NCBI GenBank assembly: GCA_017404725.1 | Contig: JAFRBS010000029.1 | Location: 17,870-81,869, forward strand | Direction of reading: 5' to 3' | Length of the DNA: 64,000 nucleotides | Source of the DNA: Candidatus Saccharimonadota bacterium | Lineage (GTDB): Bacteria > Patescibacteriota > Saccharimonadia > Saccharimonadales > Saccharimonadaceae | Shown: piece after piece, positions 23,990 through 31,968 of the stretch | Position numbering within the stretch: the first letter of the stretch is position 1 | Layout: the number at the start of each line of letters is the position of its first letter | Program-made: the position numbers and the translations under genes | The notes under the pieces: generated by a model | What the model saw: only the letters and a program-made list of their open reading frames with translations | Told to the model about the DNA's origin: nothing | Databases searched by the model: none

Positions 23990-24666
23990 GCGCTATCCTC
24001 TAGCTCGATAAATTCGCCCGGCTTAAGCTCGCCGAGCTCATATTTCCCGAATACTTTTCGCTCTAAGCTTACGACTGTATACCCTAGCGCCCCAAAAGTC
24101 CGCCGAATCTGCCGATTTCGCCCCTCGCTCATTTCCACGCGCCATAATTTCCGCGAATCATCCAGGCTAGTCAGTCCGAGCTGCGACTTTCCATCGCTGA
24201 GCTCGACCCCAAAATCCGCAATCATCTGCTGGTGTAACGGCTCAAGCGGACGGTCCAGACCGACCTCATAAACTTTATGCTTTATGAATTTCGGATGGGT
24301 CATAGAAAAAGCAAAATCTCCGTCGTTTGTCAGCAAAATCAGCCCCGAAGAATCCTTATCTAGCCGCCCAACGGTCTTAAGCGCACGGTATTTTTCCGGC
24401 AGAAGTTCATAGATCGTCGGGGTGTCGCCCTGGCGTTTCCTAGAACAAACGTACCCGACCGGCTTATTTAGCGCGAGATAAAAATATACCGCATTAAACG
24501 GTACTATACTTCCATTATAGCACACTTTATCGTTTTTGTCAACCTTTACCCCTGTTACGGCTGGCTTGTCGTTGACCAAAACTTTACCAGCAGAAATCGC
24601 CTCATCGGCCTCACGGCGAGAAATCCCCACCCTCTCCGCTAGGAATTTGTTCAGCCGCACGGACAT
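23986..24666 (-). CDS. RsuA/RluB/E/F-family pseudouridine synthase
   Basis: 226-aa rRNA-modifying enzyme. An S4 RNA-binding domain occupies residues 1-55 (RLNKFLAERVGISRREADEAISAGKVLVN). The catalytic domain has LNKPVGYVCSRK, the active-site motif VGRLDKDSSGLILLTNDGD with the catalytic Asp, and EGRNRQIRRTFGALG. These place it in the RsuA/RluB/RluE/RluF branch; 16S versus 23S target cannot be set from sequence by eye. Its start overlaps the stop of the response regulator by one base, and its stop overlaps the FtsA-like gene by 4 nt (TTAA). Confidence 0.9.
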   Translation of the reverse strand: MSVRLNKFLAERVGISRREADEAISAGKVLVNDKPAVTGVKVDKNDKVCYNGSIVPFNAVYFYLALNKPVGYVCSRKRQGDTPTIYELLPEKYRALKTVGRLDKDSSGLILLTNDGDFAFSMTHPKFIKHKVYEVGLDRPLEPLHQQMIADFGVELSDGKSQLGLTSLDDSRKLWRVEMSEGRNRQIRRTFGALGYTVVSLERKVFGKYELGELKPGEFIELEDSA

Positions 24667-25187
24667 TACGCTACCGGGTTAATCGGCTGTTGCGGCATAG
24701 TAGGTTCTGTCGGCGCAACTGCCGCAGCTTGTGCCGCCGCTACTGGTGCCGCCGCAGCGGCTGGCGCCGCTTCGGCGACCGGAGCTGCCGGTACCGCCGG
24801 TTCAGCGGGCGTGGCCGCCTTATCGCCCAAGACCTCATGCACTGCATTGACTACGTCTTCGATCCCGACCTGAGACTTGACCAGGTAACGGTCCGCGCCG
24901 AGGCTCTCACCACGCTGACGCTGGTCCTCAGAGGAAAGCGCCGTCATCATGATAACCTTAATATCTTTCGTTTCCGGAGTCGAACGGAGAATGTCCAGCA
25001 TATCGAACCCCGAAATCTTCGGCATCATCACATCCGAAACGATCAGGACTGGCCGTTCTTTAACTGCTAACGCTAGAGCCTCCTCGCCATCGCCCGCAGA
25101 CACGACTTCGTACCCCTCAGCGGTCAAGCGGATGCTATAAATCTCTCTCAGACTTTGGTCGTCCTCAACTAGCATAATTTTTGACAT
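24666..25187 (-). CDS. Response regulator with Ala/Pro-rich tail
   Basis: 173-aa protein with a receiver domain (residues 1-120): KIMLVEDDQ holds the acidic pair, VLIVSDVMMPKISGFD the phospho-acceptor Asp, MMTALSSE the Thr/Ser switch and YLVKSQ the Lys. No DNA-binding output domain follows. Instead, residues about 125-173 are almost only Ala, Pro and Val, ending QQPINPVA, so the tail may be a flexible linker or interaction region. Partner kinase unknown; the only kinase in the window (28760) is followed by its own receiver. A GGAGG ribosome site precedes the ATG. Confidence 0.85.
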   Translation of the reverse strand: MSKIMLVEDDQSLREIYSIRLTAEGYEVVSAGDGEEALALAVKERPVLIVSDVMMPKISGFDMLDILRSTPETKDIKVIMMTALSSEDQRQRGESLGADRYLVKSQVGIEDVVNAVHEVLGDKAATPAEPAVPAAPVAEAAPAAAAAPVAAAQAAAVAPTEPTMPQQPINPVA

Positions 25188-25260
25188 ATTTTCCTCCTAA
25201 GCTTAACTCTATTTTACACCACCTTAACCATTTTGAAAAGCCTATTTTCGAAAAATGTGG

Positions 25261-25266
25261 TATAAT
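25261..25266 (+). promoter_or_regulatory. -10 box of the Trm11-like gene
   Basis: TGTGGTATAAT ends 10 nt before the ATG at 25277. Confidence 0.55.
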
Positions 25267-25276
25267 TACGCCATAT

Positions 25277-26365
25277 ATGCAGTATCTCGCGATATTAGGA
25301 CGGCAGCCAGAAATTTCTCTGGCGGAACTTCTAGCACAATTTGAAAATGTGCGGAAGATTTCTGATGTCGTCGCGACTTTCGAGAGCGAGAAGGCTCCGG
25401 ATTTGAGCCGGTTTGGCGGCAGTTTGAAATTTGGGCAAAAATTAGACGTCTCAGCGGTGGAATTTCTGGCGAATTTTCCAGAGGGGAAGATCACGCTCGG
25501 CGTTTCGGACTATTCTAAAAAGGCCAGCTCGCGCTCGGCGCAAGCAGAGGCTTTGAGACTGAAGCGCATTTTGAAGAGACAGGGAAGATCTGTGCGGGTT
25601 TTGCCGAACACGAACGGCCCGGCGATTTCTACCGCCGCCGCGCATCATGAAGGGCTAGGCACAAAGTCGCGGCGAGCGGAGATCATGCTCGTCGGAAGAG
25701 ATCAATATTTCTCGCTTGGTGCCCAAAATATCACGGCGTACGCTCGCCGCGACCGCGCGCGGCCGGCGCGTGATGCCAAAGTCGGCATGCTCCCGCCGAA
25801 GTTAGCGCAGATTTTAATCAATCTCTGCGGCCCCCTAAAGCCGGCCGCGCGCATCCTCGACCCGTTCTGTGGCACCGGCGTCGTCCTCCAGGAAGCCCTG
25901 CTTATGGGCTACCGCGCCTACGGCACCGACCTTTCCGACCGTATGATCGAATACAGTCGGAGGAATCTCCGATGGCTAGAAGAAAGCAACTTTTATTTAG
26001 CCATCGGTGATGCCACCGATTTTATTTGGCAACAGCCGATCGACGCGGTCGTCTTCGAAGGCTACCTCGGCCCTCCCATGTCCAACCCCCCTGCCGAAAT
26101 CAAACTAAAAGAGGTAAAACAAGAGCTAAAATCCCTATATCACAATGTTTTCAAGAACTTGTCAAGTCAGCTAGAAAGCGGAACTCCCGTCGTAATGGCC
26201 ATTCCAGCTTGGCTCCGCCCAGATGGCAGCTATTCTCGCCTAAATCTACTTGACGAAATAGAAAAACTGGGCTATAATGTAAAAAAGGACTCTGGGTCTG
26301 GCTTATTGTATGCTCGCGCAGGACAAGTCGTGGCCCGGGAAATATTAATTTTAAGGAAGAAATAA
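25277..26365 (+). CDS. Trm11-like RNA methyltransferase
   Basis: 362-aa THUMP-type N-terminus plus class I SAM methyltransferase. The N-terminal part (QYLAILGRQPEISLAELLAQF) is typical of the Trm11/Trm14 group. The SAM site is ARILDPFCGTGVVLQEALLMGYRAYGTDLS near residue 195. Where tRNA G10 enzymes have a DPPYG catalytic motif, this one has FEGYLGPP, so the catalytic Asp-Pro-Pro-Tyr is altered although the GPP part is preserved. Likely tRNA guanosine N2 methylation, with that reservation. The ATG at 25277 is used because 32 codons upstream run through the promoter. rpmA begins 1 nt after its stop. Confidence 0.7.
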   Translation: MQYLAILGRQPEISLAELLAQFENVRKISDVVATFESEKAPDLSRFGGSLKFGQKLDVSAVEFLANFPEGKITLGVSDYSKKASSRSAQAEALRLKRILKRQGRSVRVLPNTNGPAISTAAAHHEGLGTKSRRAEIMLVGRDQYFSLGAQNITAYARRDRARPARDAKVGMLPPKLAQILINLCGPLKPAARILDPFCGTGVVLQEALLMGYRAYGTDLSDRMIEYSRRNLRWLEESNFYLAIGDATDFIWQQPIDAVVFEGYLGPPMSNPPAEIKLKEVKQELKSLYHNVFKNLSSQLESGTPVVMAIPAWLRPDGSYSRLNLLDEIEKLGYNVKKDSGSGLLYARAGQVVAREILILRKK

Positions 26366-26366
26366 G

Positions 26367-26639
26367 ATGTCACATGTTAAAGCTGGTGGTAGCTCAAAAA
26401 ACATCCACAACAATGCTGGTCAGCGCCTAGGCGTTAAGCGTTTTGGTGGCCAAAAAGTTCGAAACGGCGAGGTTCTCGTCCGCCAGACTGGTAGCACTAA
26501 AATTGCCGGCCCAGGTACCTACATGTCGCGAAACTTTACTATCCACGCTGCGAAAGACGGTGTCGTCACTTTCGTGAAGACGAAAAAGACCCATTTTTCC
26601 GGTAAAAGTGTTCCGCGCGTGCGTGTAGAAGTGCGCTAA
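26367..26639 (+). CDS. rpmA: 50S ribosomal protein L27
   Basis: 90-aa L27, whose N-terminus reaches the peptidyl-transferase centre. The N-terminus MSHVKAGGSSKNIHNNAGQRLGVKRFGG is a clear match to the family block (AHKKAGGSSKNGRDS), with VRQTGSTKIAGPGTYMSRNFTIHAAKDGVVTF following. No processed N-terminal extension is present. The usual partner rplU (L21) is not adjacent; instead the gene is squeezed between the Trm11-like gene and xseA, with 1-nt gaps on both sides, implying one transcript. Confidence 0.96.
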   Translation: MSHVKAGGSSKNIHNNAGQRLGVKRFGGQKVRNGEVLVRQTGSTKIAGPGTYMSRNFTIHAAKDGVVTFVKTKKTHFSGKSVPRVRVEVR

Positions 26640-26640
26640 A

Positions 26641-27663
26641 ATGCTAGAGACTCCAAAGTTTTCCGTTTCCGAATTCCTAGAAGTTCTGAACCAAACTTTG
26701 GAGTATTCTTATGCCAGCATCTTAGTTGAAGGCGAAGTTTCTGGTTTTAAAGTCAACCAGGGAAAGTGGGTCTTTTTCGACCTCAAAGACGAACAGGGTA
26801 GCATCAGCTGTTTCATGCCACTTTGGGAACTTCGCACCGAATTAGAAGACGGTATGAAAGTCGTTGTGCGTGGCTTTCCAAAGGTCACGAACTGGGGCAA
26901 ATTCTCCTTTACGGTTCGCCAAATTATGCCGGTCGGCGAGGGCAGCATTAAAAAGAGCTTCGAAAAATTGAAGGCCAAATTAGAAAAAGAAGGCCTGTTC
27001 GACCCTGCGAAAAAGCGTTCACTCCCAGAAAACTTAACCAAAATCGGCGTGATTTCCTCGACTTCCGCCGCTGGCTATGCGGATTTTTGCAAAATTATCA
27101 ACGCGCGCTGGGGCGGACTAGATATTCAAGTTTGTCATACCCAGGTCCAAGGCTTAATCGCCCCAGATCAAATCATTCGCGCCCTGAAATATTTAAACGA
27201 GCGCCAAGAGGTCCAGGTCATCGCCATCATCCGCGGCGGCGGCTCGGCGGACGATTTGGCTTGTTTTAACGACGAGGCGTTAGTTCGTGCCATCGCCGCC
27301 TCGAAAATACCGGTTATCACCGGTATTGGTCACGAAATCGACGAGTCGCTTTCGGACCTCGCCGCCGACATCCGCGCCTCGACTCCGAGTAACTGCGCGG
27401 AGCTATTGTCGAAGGATCGTAAAACTGAACAGATCGAGGACCAAATTCGCACGATTCGAACGAAAATTGATACCGAATTTTCTGCCGCCGAAAATAAAAT
27501 CGCCGCGACCCTACGAATTCTCGAAAGTCTGAACCCAGATTTAATTCTTTCCCGCGGTTACGCAATTTTATCTGGCAAATTAGAACTCGGAAATGTTGTA
27601 AAAATTACAACAAAAGACAAGAAACTGAGCGCTGAAATCAAGGAAATTAAAGAAAGGAGATAA
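26641..27663 (+). CDS. xseA: Exodeoxyribonuclease VII large subunit
   Basis: 340-aa catalytic subunit of ExoVII, which degrades single-stranded DNA from both ends. The N-terminal OB domain reads SVSEFLEVLNQTLEYSYASILVEGEVSGFK. The catalytic core includes IGVISSTSAAGYADF, IIRGGGSADDLACFNDEALVRAIAASKIPVITGIGHEIDESLSDLAADIRASTPSNCAEL, all typical. Compared with E. coli (456 aa) the long C-terminal coiled-coil is strongly shortened, though xseB is retained immediately downstream (1-nt gap). The subunit assembly may therefore be reduced. Confidence 0.95.
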   Translation: MLETPKFSVSEFLEVLNQTLEYSYASILVEGEVSGFKVNQGKWVFFDLKDEQGSISCFMPLWELRTELEDGMKVVVRGFPKVTNWGKFSFTVRQIMPVGEGSIKKSFEKLKAKLEKEGLFDPAKKRSLPENLTKIGVISSTSAAGYADFCKIINARWGGLDIQVCHTQVQGLIAPDQIIRALKYLNERQEVQVIAIIRGGGSADDLACFNDEALVRAIAASKIPVITGIGHEIDESLSDLAADIRASTPSNCAELLSKDRKTEQIEDQIRTIRTKIDTEFSAAENKIAATLRILESLNPDLILSRGYAILSGKLELGNVVKITTKDKKLSAEIKEIKERR

Positions 27664-27664
27664 A

Positions 27665-27865
27665 ATGCCTGAAAAAAGATCAATTAACCAAAAAATCGAC
27701 GAGTTAAATGCCAGCGTAGACTGGTTTTACGGGGATAATTTTTCTTTAGAAGATGCTCCGAAAAAATACGAAGAGGCGGTTAAACTCGCCAAAGATATTG
27801 AAAAGGATTTGAAGACTTTGAAAAACAAAATCGAAGTAGTAGACAAAGACTTTTCAAAAGAATAA
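27665..27865 (+). CDS. xseB: Exodeoxyribonuclease VII small subunit
   Basis: 66-aa helical subunit. FSLEDAPKKYEEAVKLAKDIEKDLKTLKNKIEVV fits the XseB pattern (L-E-x-A-x-x-x-Y-E-x-G-x-x-L...). It starts 1 nt after xseA, with AAAGGAGA just before, confirming the pair. Confidence 0.9.
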   Translation: MPEKRSINQKIDELNASVDWFYGDNFSLEDAPKKYEEAVKLAKDIEKDLKTLKNKIEVVDKDFSKE

Positions 27866-27873
27866 ACATAAGC

Positions 27874-27879
27874 TATAAT
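27874..27879 (+). promoter_or_regulatory. -10 box of the 277-aa membrane protein
   Basis: CATAAGCTATAAT ends 7 nt before the ATG at 27887. Confidence 0.55.
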
Positions 27880-27886
27880 ATATATT

Positions 27887-28720
27887 ATGGAAAATGGGCA
27901 AAATCCTGGGTTTATCCCGCAACCAAATCAACCACAACCAAATCCGCAGCCAAACACCTTCGCGACTGGCCAGTTCCAGAGTGCGCAGGCGACGACTCCG
28001 GTTTTTAACGCCGGGAACGCTATTCCGCAGGTCGGAAATAACGCCGTATCTGCTGCTTCGCCGATTTCTGAAGATCGCCGGCCGCTGACTTTTATCGTCA
28101 TTATCGTTATCGTTTCGCTTATCGCGGTGACTTTTGTCGGCCTGTTTATTTGGATGGCTTCGCAGTATTCTTCCGTTTCTAGCGATGTTAACGGCCAGAT
28201 TAAAGAGGCCGTCGCCGTCGCCGTAAACGAAAATACTGAAAAATTAGAGTCCGATTTCGCTGAGCGTGAAAAATCCCCGTATAAGACTTTTTCCGGTCCG
28301 GCGGATTATGGCGAACTTTCGTTTAAATACCCAAAAACCTGGAGCGTCTATATCGCGAAAGATACTTCGGCAAGCTCGTCGAGCGGCGATTTTGAGGCTT
28401 ACTTAAACCCAGACGTTGTCCAGCCGATCAGCAACGAAACGATTAATGCCCTGCGCGTGACGATCAAAAATTCTTCGTATGATACCGTCGCAAAACAATA
28501 CGAGAGCCAGATCAAATCCGGAAAACTTACGACTACCGTCTATAAAGTCAACGGCGAAAATGCGAATGTTTATACCGGCGAGCTCCAGGGCAGCAATAAA
28601 CTCCAGGGCATCTTTGCCATTTTGAAAATTCGCGATAAGACCGCGGTCATCCAAACTGATGCTATGGTCTTCGAAAAAGATTTCTATAACGTTCTCGACA
28701 GCGTAACTTATAAATCATAA
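27887..28720 (+). CDS. Membrane-anchored PsbP-like protein of unknown function
   Basis: 277 aa: a Pro/Gln/Asn-rich cytoplasmic N-terminus (NQPQPNPQPN), one TM helix at about residues 67-91, a charged stalk, and an extracytoplasmic domain beginning ELSFKYPKTWSVY. That phrase (x-x-F-x-Y-P-x-x-W) is the common start of PsbP/DUF1795-type alpha-beta domains, which often bind partners at the membrane surface. No catalytic residues stand out. It follows xseB by 21 nt but has its own -10 box. Confidence 0.5.
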   Translation: MENGQNPGFIPQPNQPQPNPQPNTFATGQFQSAQATTPVFNAGNAIPQVGNNAVSAASPISEDRRPLTFIVIIVIVSLIAVTFVGLFIWMASQYSSVSSDVNGQIKEAVAVAVNENTEKLESDFAEREKSPYKTFSGPADYGELSFKYPKTWSVYIAKDTSASSSSGDFEAYLNPDVVQPISNETINALRVTIKNSSYDTVAKQYESQIKSGKLTTTVYKVNGENANVYTGELQGSNKLQGIFAILKIRDKTAVIQTDAMVFEKDFYNVLDSVTYKS

Positions 28721-28747
28721 TCGTTTTTCAGTCAGCCCAGCCTGTGC

Positions 28748-28753
28748 TAAAAT
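28748..28753 (+). promoter_or_regulatory. -10 box of the histidine kinase gene
   Basis: TGTGCTAAAAT ends 6 nt before the ATG at 28760; TAAAAT replaces TATAAT with the same spacing rule. Confidence 0.5.
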
Positions 28754-28759
28754 AGAGTT

Positions 28760-29452
28760 ATGGAAAGTGAGGTAAACGGTATTTTGGTGGCAGCGCACGA
28801 GCTTAAAGCTCCGCTCGCCCTCCTGCGCCAGCTCGCTTTTTCGCTTGAACTCGCCGAAGATGATGTCGATGCGCGCAAAAAAATTCAATCCCAGATGATC
28901 GATATTTCCGACCGCGCGATTAAGCAAGTTTCCGATCTTACGAAAATCGCTCGCCTAGAAGATGGGTTGTTTGACCTCGAGCCGGTTGCGATTCGCGGCG
29001 TTTGCGACGAAGTTACCGCTGAACTTCGCCATCTCTTCCGCTATAACCATCGCAAACTTGAGATTTCCTATACGAACCGTTCGCGCTTGGTCGTGGCGAA
29101 TCGCGATTTATTATATAGCGTAGTTTATAATTTTTGCCTAAACGCCATGCATTATTCAGACGAAGAAACTTTCTCGACGATGTCTGTGAAAGATTATCAT
29201 GATAAGGTTCGGCTTTCGGTTCGCGATTTTGGACCGAGTTTGCCGACCGATGTTTGGCAAAGTCTAAAAAAAGGTTGGGTCGAAAAACCGACTTCGATTG
29301 CTATGCGCCCGGGCAGTTCCGGTCTCGGGCTTTATATCGCCTCGAAATTTTCGCAGTATATGGACGCGAACGTTGGCGCCGTTCGTCATCGCGACGGCAC
29401 GAGTTTCTTTGTTGACTTGCCAATTTCTAAACAAGCGAGTTTATTTTCATGA
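28760..29452 (+). CDS. Soluble histidine kinase without sensor domain
   Basis: 230-aa kinase core. The dimerisation helix with the phospho-acceptor His is right at the N-terminus (AAHELKAPLALLRQLAFSLE, residues about 11-30). The ATPase domain has the N box FCLNAMHYSDEE, G1 VRDFGPSLPTDVW and G2 RPGSSGLGLYIASKFSQ. No TM helix, PAS, GAF or HAMP domain is present, so the input must come from a partner or directly from the core. It overlaps the next gene, a stand-alone receiver, by 4 nt (ATGA), which marks the likely cognate regulator. Confidence 0.88.
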   Translation: MESEVNGILVAAHELKAPLALLRQLAFSLELAEDDVDARKKIQSQMIDISDRAIKQVSDLTKIARLEDGLFDLEPVAIRGVCDEVTAELRHLFRYNHRKLEISYTNRSRLVVANRDLLYSVVYNFCLNAMHYSDEETFSTMSVKDYHDKVRLSVRDFGPSLPTDVWQSLKKGWVEKPTSIAMRPGSSGLGLYIASKFSQYMDANVGAVRHRDGTSFFVDLPISKQASLFS

Positions 29453-29799
29453 TATTTATTATTGATGACGATCACGAAATGGCGGAATGTATCGCCCGCG
29501 CGGTCAGGCCTAACGAGGCTCGCATTTTTAAAGATACCATCGCCGCGATTTCCGCGCTCGACGAAGGGGAATTGCCGAGTCTGATTTTTCTAGATATTTT
29601 ATTGGACGGCCCGGACGGCTTCACTTTTCTAAACGAACTAAGTTCCTATTCCGACACCGCAAAAATCCCAGTCGTAATTATTTCATCTTTAAATCTTGCG
29701 CAGAAATCGCTGGAAAATTACGGCGTCGTCGGTGTTTTAGACAAGGCTATGATGACGCCGAAAGATATTCAGAAATTTGTTAAACGGGAGCTTTCATAA
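29449..29799 (+). CDS. Stand-alone receiver protein
   Basis: 116-aa REC domain and nothing else: FIIDDDHEMAE (acidic pocket), LIFLDILLDGPDGF (phospho-acceptor Asp), VVIISSLN (Ser switch) and VLDKAMMTP (Lys). With no output domain, it probably acts by protein contact, like CheY or Spo0F. It is translationally coupled to the upstream kinase and abuts recO with no gap, so signalling and recO expression may be linked by co-transcription. Confidence 0.88.
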   Translation: MIFIIDDDHEMAECIARAVRPNEARIFKDTIAAISALDEGELPSLIFLDILLDGPDGFTFLNELSSYSDTAKIPVVIISSLNLAQKSLENYGVVGVLDKAMMTPKDIQKFVKRELS

Positions 29800-30495
29800 A
29801 TGCCCAGCAATACGAAAAAAGCCACCGATTTAAAAACCGAGGCCATCGTCCTTCGTCGCACCAACATCGGCGAGGCGGACCGGCTAATTAACCTCTTAAC
29901 GCCCGGCGGAAAACTTACCGTAAAAGCTCGCTCGGTCCGAAAAGAAAAGTCCCGCCTCGCCGGCGGAATTGAGATGTTTTGTCTGTCTCAGGTCGGCATC
30001 CATCAGAGCCAAAAAACTGGAAATAACATTTTAACTTCCGCGAAGATGATAAAGTTTTACGAAAATATCCTAGCCGACCTTCCGCGTTTGGAGTTTGCTT
30101 CGGAAATTTTGCGTCAAATTTCTAAAGCCGCCGAACAGACGGATAGCCCGGAATATTTCGAAATCACTCGCGAATGTCTAGAAGCCCTAGACAAAAAAGT
30201 TTCGCCGGACGTCGTTTCCGCCTGGTTTTATTTTAATCTCGTTCGCATAAAAGGCGAGCAGGTAAATCTCGTTTCTGACACAAATGGGGAACCGTTAAGT
30301 CCTGAAGAAACCTACGTCTGGGACAGCGCCGACCTTAGTCTCCGTCCCCTGCCGAAAGGTCGGATTTCCGCGCCAGAAATTAAAATCATGCGACTGATGT
30401 TATCCAGTTCCCTTTCCCTGGTTTCGCGCATCGAGAAAATCGAAGACTATATTCCCGAAGTTCTATACATTGCGAAATCGCTAAATCAGTTGTAA
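29800..30495 (+). CDS. recO: DNA repair protein RecO
   Basis: 231-aa RecO, which loads RecA on SSB-coated DNA with RecR. The N-terminal OB domain is clear: KTEAIVLRRTNIGEADRLINLLTPGGKLTVKARSVRKEKSRLAGG (the GE-x-DR-x-x-x-x-x-T-x-x-x-G core). The C-terminal helical domain lacks the four-Cys zinc site found in many RecO proteins. It starts immediately after the receiver gene. The glyS -10 box overlaps its stop codon. Confidence 0.9.
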   Translation: MPSNTKKATDLKTEAIVLRRTNIGEADRLINLLTPGGKLTVKARSVRKEKSRLAGGIEMFCLSQVGIHQSQKTGNNILTSAKMIKFYENILADLPRLEFASEILRQISKAAEQTDSPEYFEITRECLEALDKKVSPDVVSAWFYFNLVRIKGEQVNLVSDTNGEPLSPEETYVWDSADLSLRPLPKGRISAPEIKIMRLMLSSSLSLVSRIEKIEDYIPEVLYIAKSLNQL

Positions 30496-30498
30496 AAT
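30493..30498 (+). promoter_or_regulatory. -10 box of glyS over the recO stop codon
   Basis: TGTAAAAT (TAAAAT hexamer) ends 6 nt before the ATG at 30505. Confidence 0.45.
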
Positions 30499-30504
30499 AT
30501 AAGT

Positions 30505-31866
30505 ATGAATAATCTAGAAGATATTGTAAGTTTATGTAAGCGTCGCGGCTTTATTTTTCCAGGCTCGGATGTTTACGGCGGCTTTGCTGGGACTTGGGAC
30601 TTTGGTCCGCTCGGCGTGAGTTTAAAGAAAAAAATTATGGATGAATGGTGGAAATTTTGGGTCGAGGATCGCGATGATATGTACGGCATCGATGCGGCGA
30701 TTTTGATGAATCCTAGAACTTGGGTTGCTTCTGGCCATACCGCGACTTTTGCCGATCCGCTAGTTGAATGTAAAGACTGTCACGGTCGTTTCCGCGCCGA
30801 TAAAATTACTGACGGAATTACCGAGTCGGTCACGACCGAAGAATTCCAGGCTCTGAACGTAAAATGTCCTACTTGCGGCAAAACCGATTGGGGCCCGATT
30901 CGTAAGTTTAATATGATGTTTGAAACTCATGTTGGCGCCGTTTTGCCAGAAGATGTAAACGGCGACGAGAACGCGAAGGCGTTCGCCGAAAAATCGGTCG
31001 CTTATCTTCGTCCAGAAACCGCGCAGGGAATCTTCACGAATTATAAAAATGTCGTCGATACGTTATACCCAGATTTGCCATTTGGCTTAGCCCAGCAAGG
31101 AAAGGCTTTTCGAAACGAAATCTCTCCGCGCGATTTTATTCTGCGCGACCGCGAGTGTTCGCAGATGGAAATTGAGTATTTCGTCCGCCCAGACGATTGG
31201 GAAAATCAGTTTGAAAAATTACTCGCCGAAAATCACGAGTTCTTAGAAAAGAACATGGGTCTTCCGGCCGATAAAATTAAAGACTACGAAGTCCCGGCCG
31301 ACGACCGCGCGCATTATTCCAAGCGCACGATTGACTTTATGTTCGAATATCCAAACGGCGAGGAAGAGCTGATGGGCTTGGCCTATCGTACGGATTTTGA
31401 TTTACAAAACATCGCCCGCGAATCCGGAAAGTCCATGGAATATCGCGACAAGAATAGCGGGGAAAGCTTCGTTCCGCACGTCATCGAGCCTTCGATTGGT
31501 GTCGAGCGTTTATTCCTTGCTGTTTTATCTGCGGCTTATGCCGAAGAGGAAATCGACGGAGGGAAACGCATCGTTTTAAAACTGCCGGAGAATCTTGCAC
31601 CGTATAAGTTCTGTGTTTCCCCGCTCTTAAAGAATAAGCCAGAGCTCGTCGAAAAAGCCCGAGAGGTTTATAATCTTCTTCGCAAAAAATACGGCAACGT
31701 TACTTGGGACGATTCCGGCAATATCGGCAAACGCTATCGTAAACAAGACGAAATTGGCACCCCGAAATGCGTGGTTATCGATTTCGACACGCTAGAAGAT
31801 AACACGGTCACTATTCGCAACCGTGATACAACTACGCAGGAGCGCATAAAAATAAGTAGTTTGTAA
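30505..31866 (+). CDS. glyS: Glycyl-tRNA synthetase, single-chain (alpha2) type
   Basis: 453-aa class II synthetase of the homodimeric type found in archaea, eukaryotes and Gram-positives, not the bacterial alpha2-beta2 type. Landmarks: RRGFIFPGSDVYGGFAGTWDFGPLGVSLK at the N-terminus, a zinc ribbon with CKDCHGRF and CPTCGKTDWGP, motif 2 region YLRPETAQGIFTNYKNV and FRNEISPRDFILRDRECSQMEIEYF, motif 3 near VIEPSIGVERLFLAVL, and the anticodon-binding domain at the end. Both zinc pairs are intact. Its 3' end, including the stop codon, forms the left outer arm of long hairpin B. Confidence 0.96.
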   Translation: MNNLEDIVSLCKRRGFIFPGSDVYGGFAGTWDFGPLGVSLKKKIMDEWWKFWVEDRDDMYGIDAAILMNPRTWVASGHTATFADPLVECKDCHGRFRADKITDGITESVTTEEFQALNVKCPTCGKTDWGPIRKFNMMFETHVGAVLPEDVNGDENAKAFAEKSVAYLRPETAQGIFTNYKNVVDTLYPDLPFGLAQQGKAFRNEISPRDFILRDRECSQMEIEYFVRPDDWENQFEKLLAENHEFLEKNMGLPADKIKDYEVPADDRAHYSKRTIDFMFEYPNGEEELMGLAYRTDFDLQNIARESGKSMEYRDKNSGESFVPHVIEPSIGVERLFLAVLSAAYAEEEIDGGKRIVLKLPENLAPYKFCVSPLLKNKPELVEKAREVYNLLRKKYGNVTWDDSGNIGKRYRKQDEIGTPKCVVIDFDTLEDNTVTIRNRDTTTQERIKISSL

Positions 31867-31968
31867 AATATAATGAGATTTAGAACAGATTTGAGCGCGT
31901 AATTTTTACAATTTATTGTAAAAATTACAAGCGCTCAAGTCCATTTTACAAACTACTTATTTTATGCG
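31843..31968. repeat. Long palindrome with conserved core (copy B), glyS/ppa junction
   Basis: The outer arms are CGCATAAAAATAAGTAGTTT plus GTAAAAT (31843-31869, end of glyS) and ATTTTACAAACTACTTATTT plus TATGCG (31943-31968, end of ppa), nearly perfect complements. An asymmetric bulge TAATGAGATTTAGA at 31871 and a stem CAGATTTGAGCGC / GCGCTCAAGTC follow, then a perfect tip stem TAATTTTTACAA / TTGTAAAAATTA. The bulge and following 17 nt match copy A at 21090 with four differences. Both gene stop codons lie in the outer stem. Confidence 0.8.
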
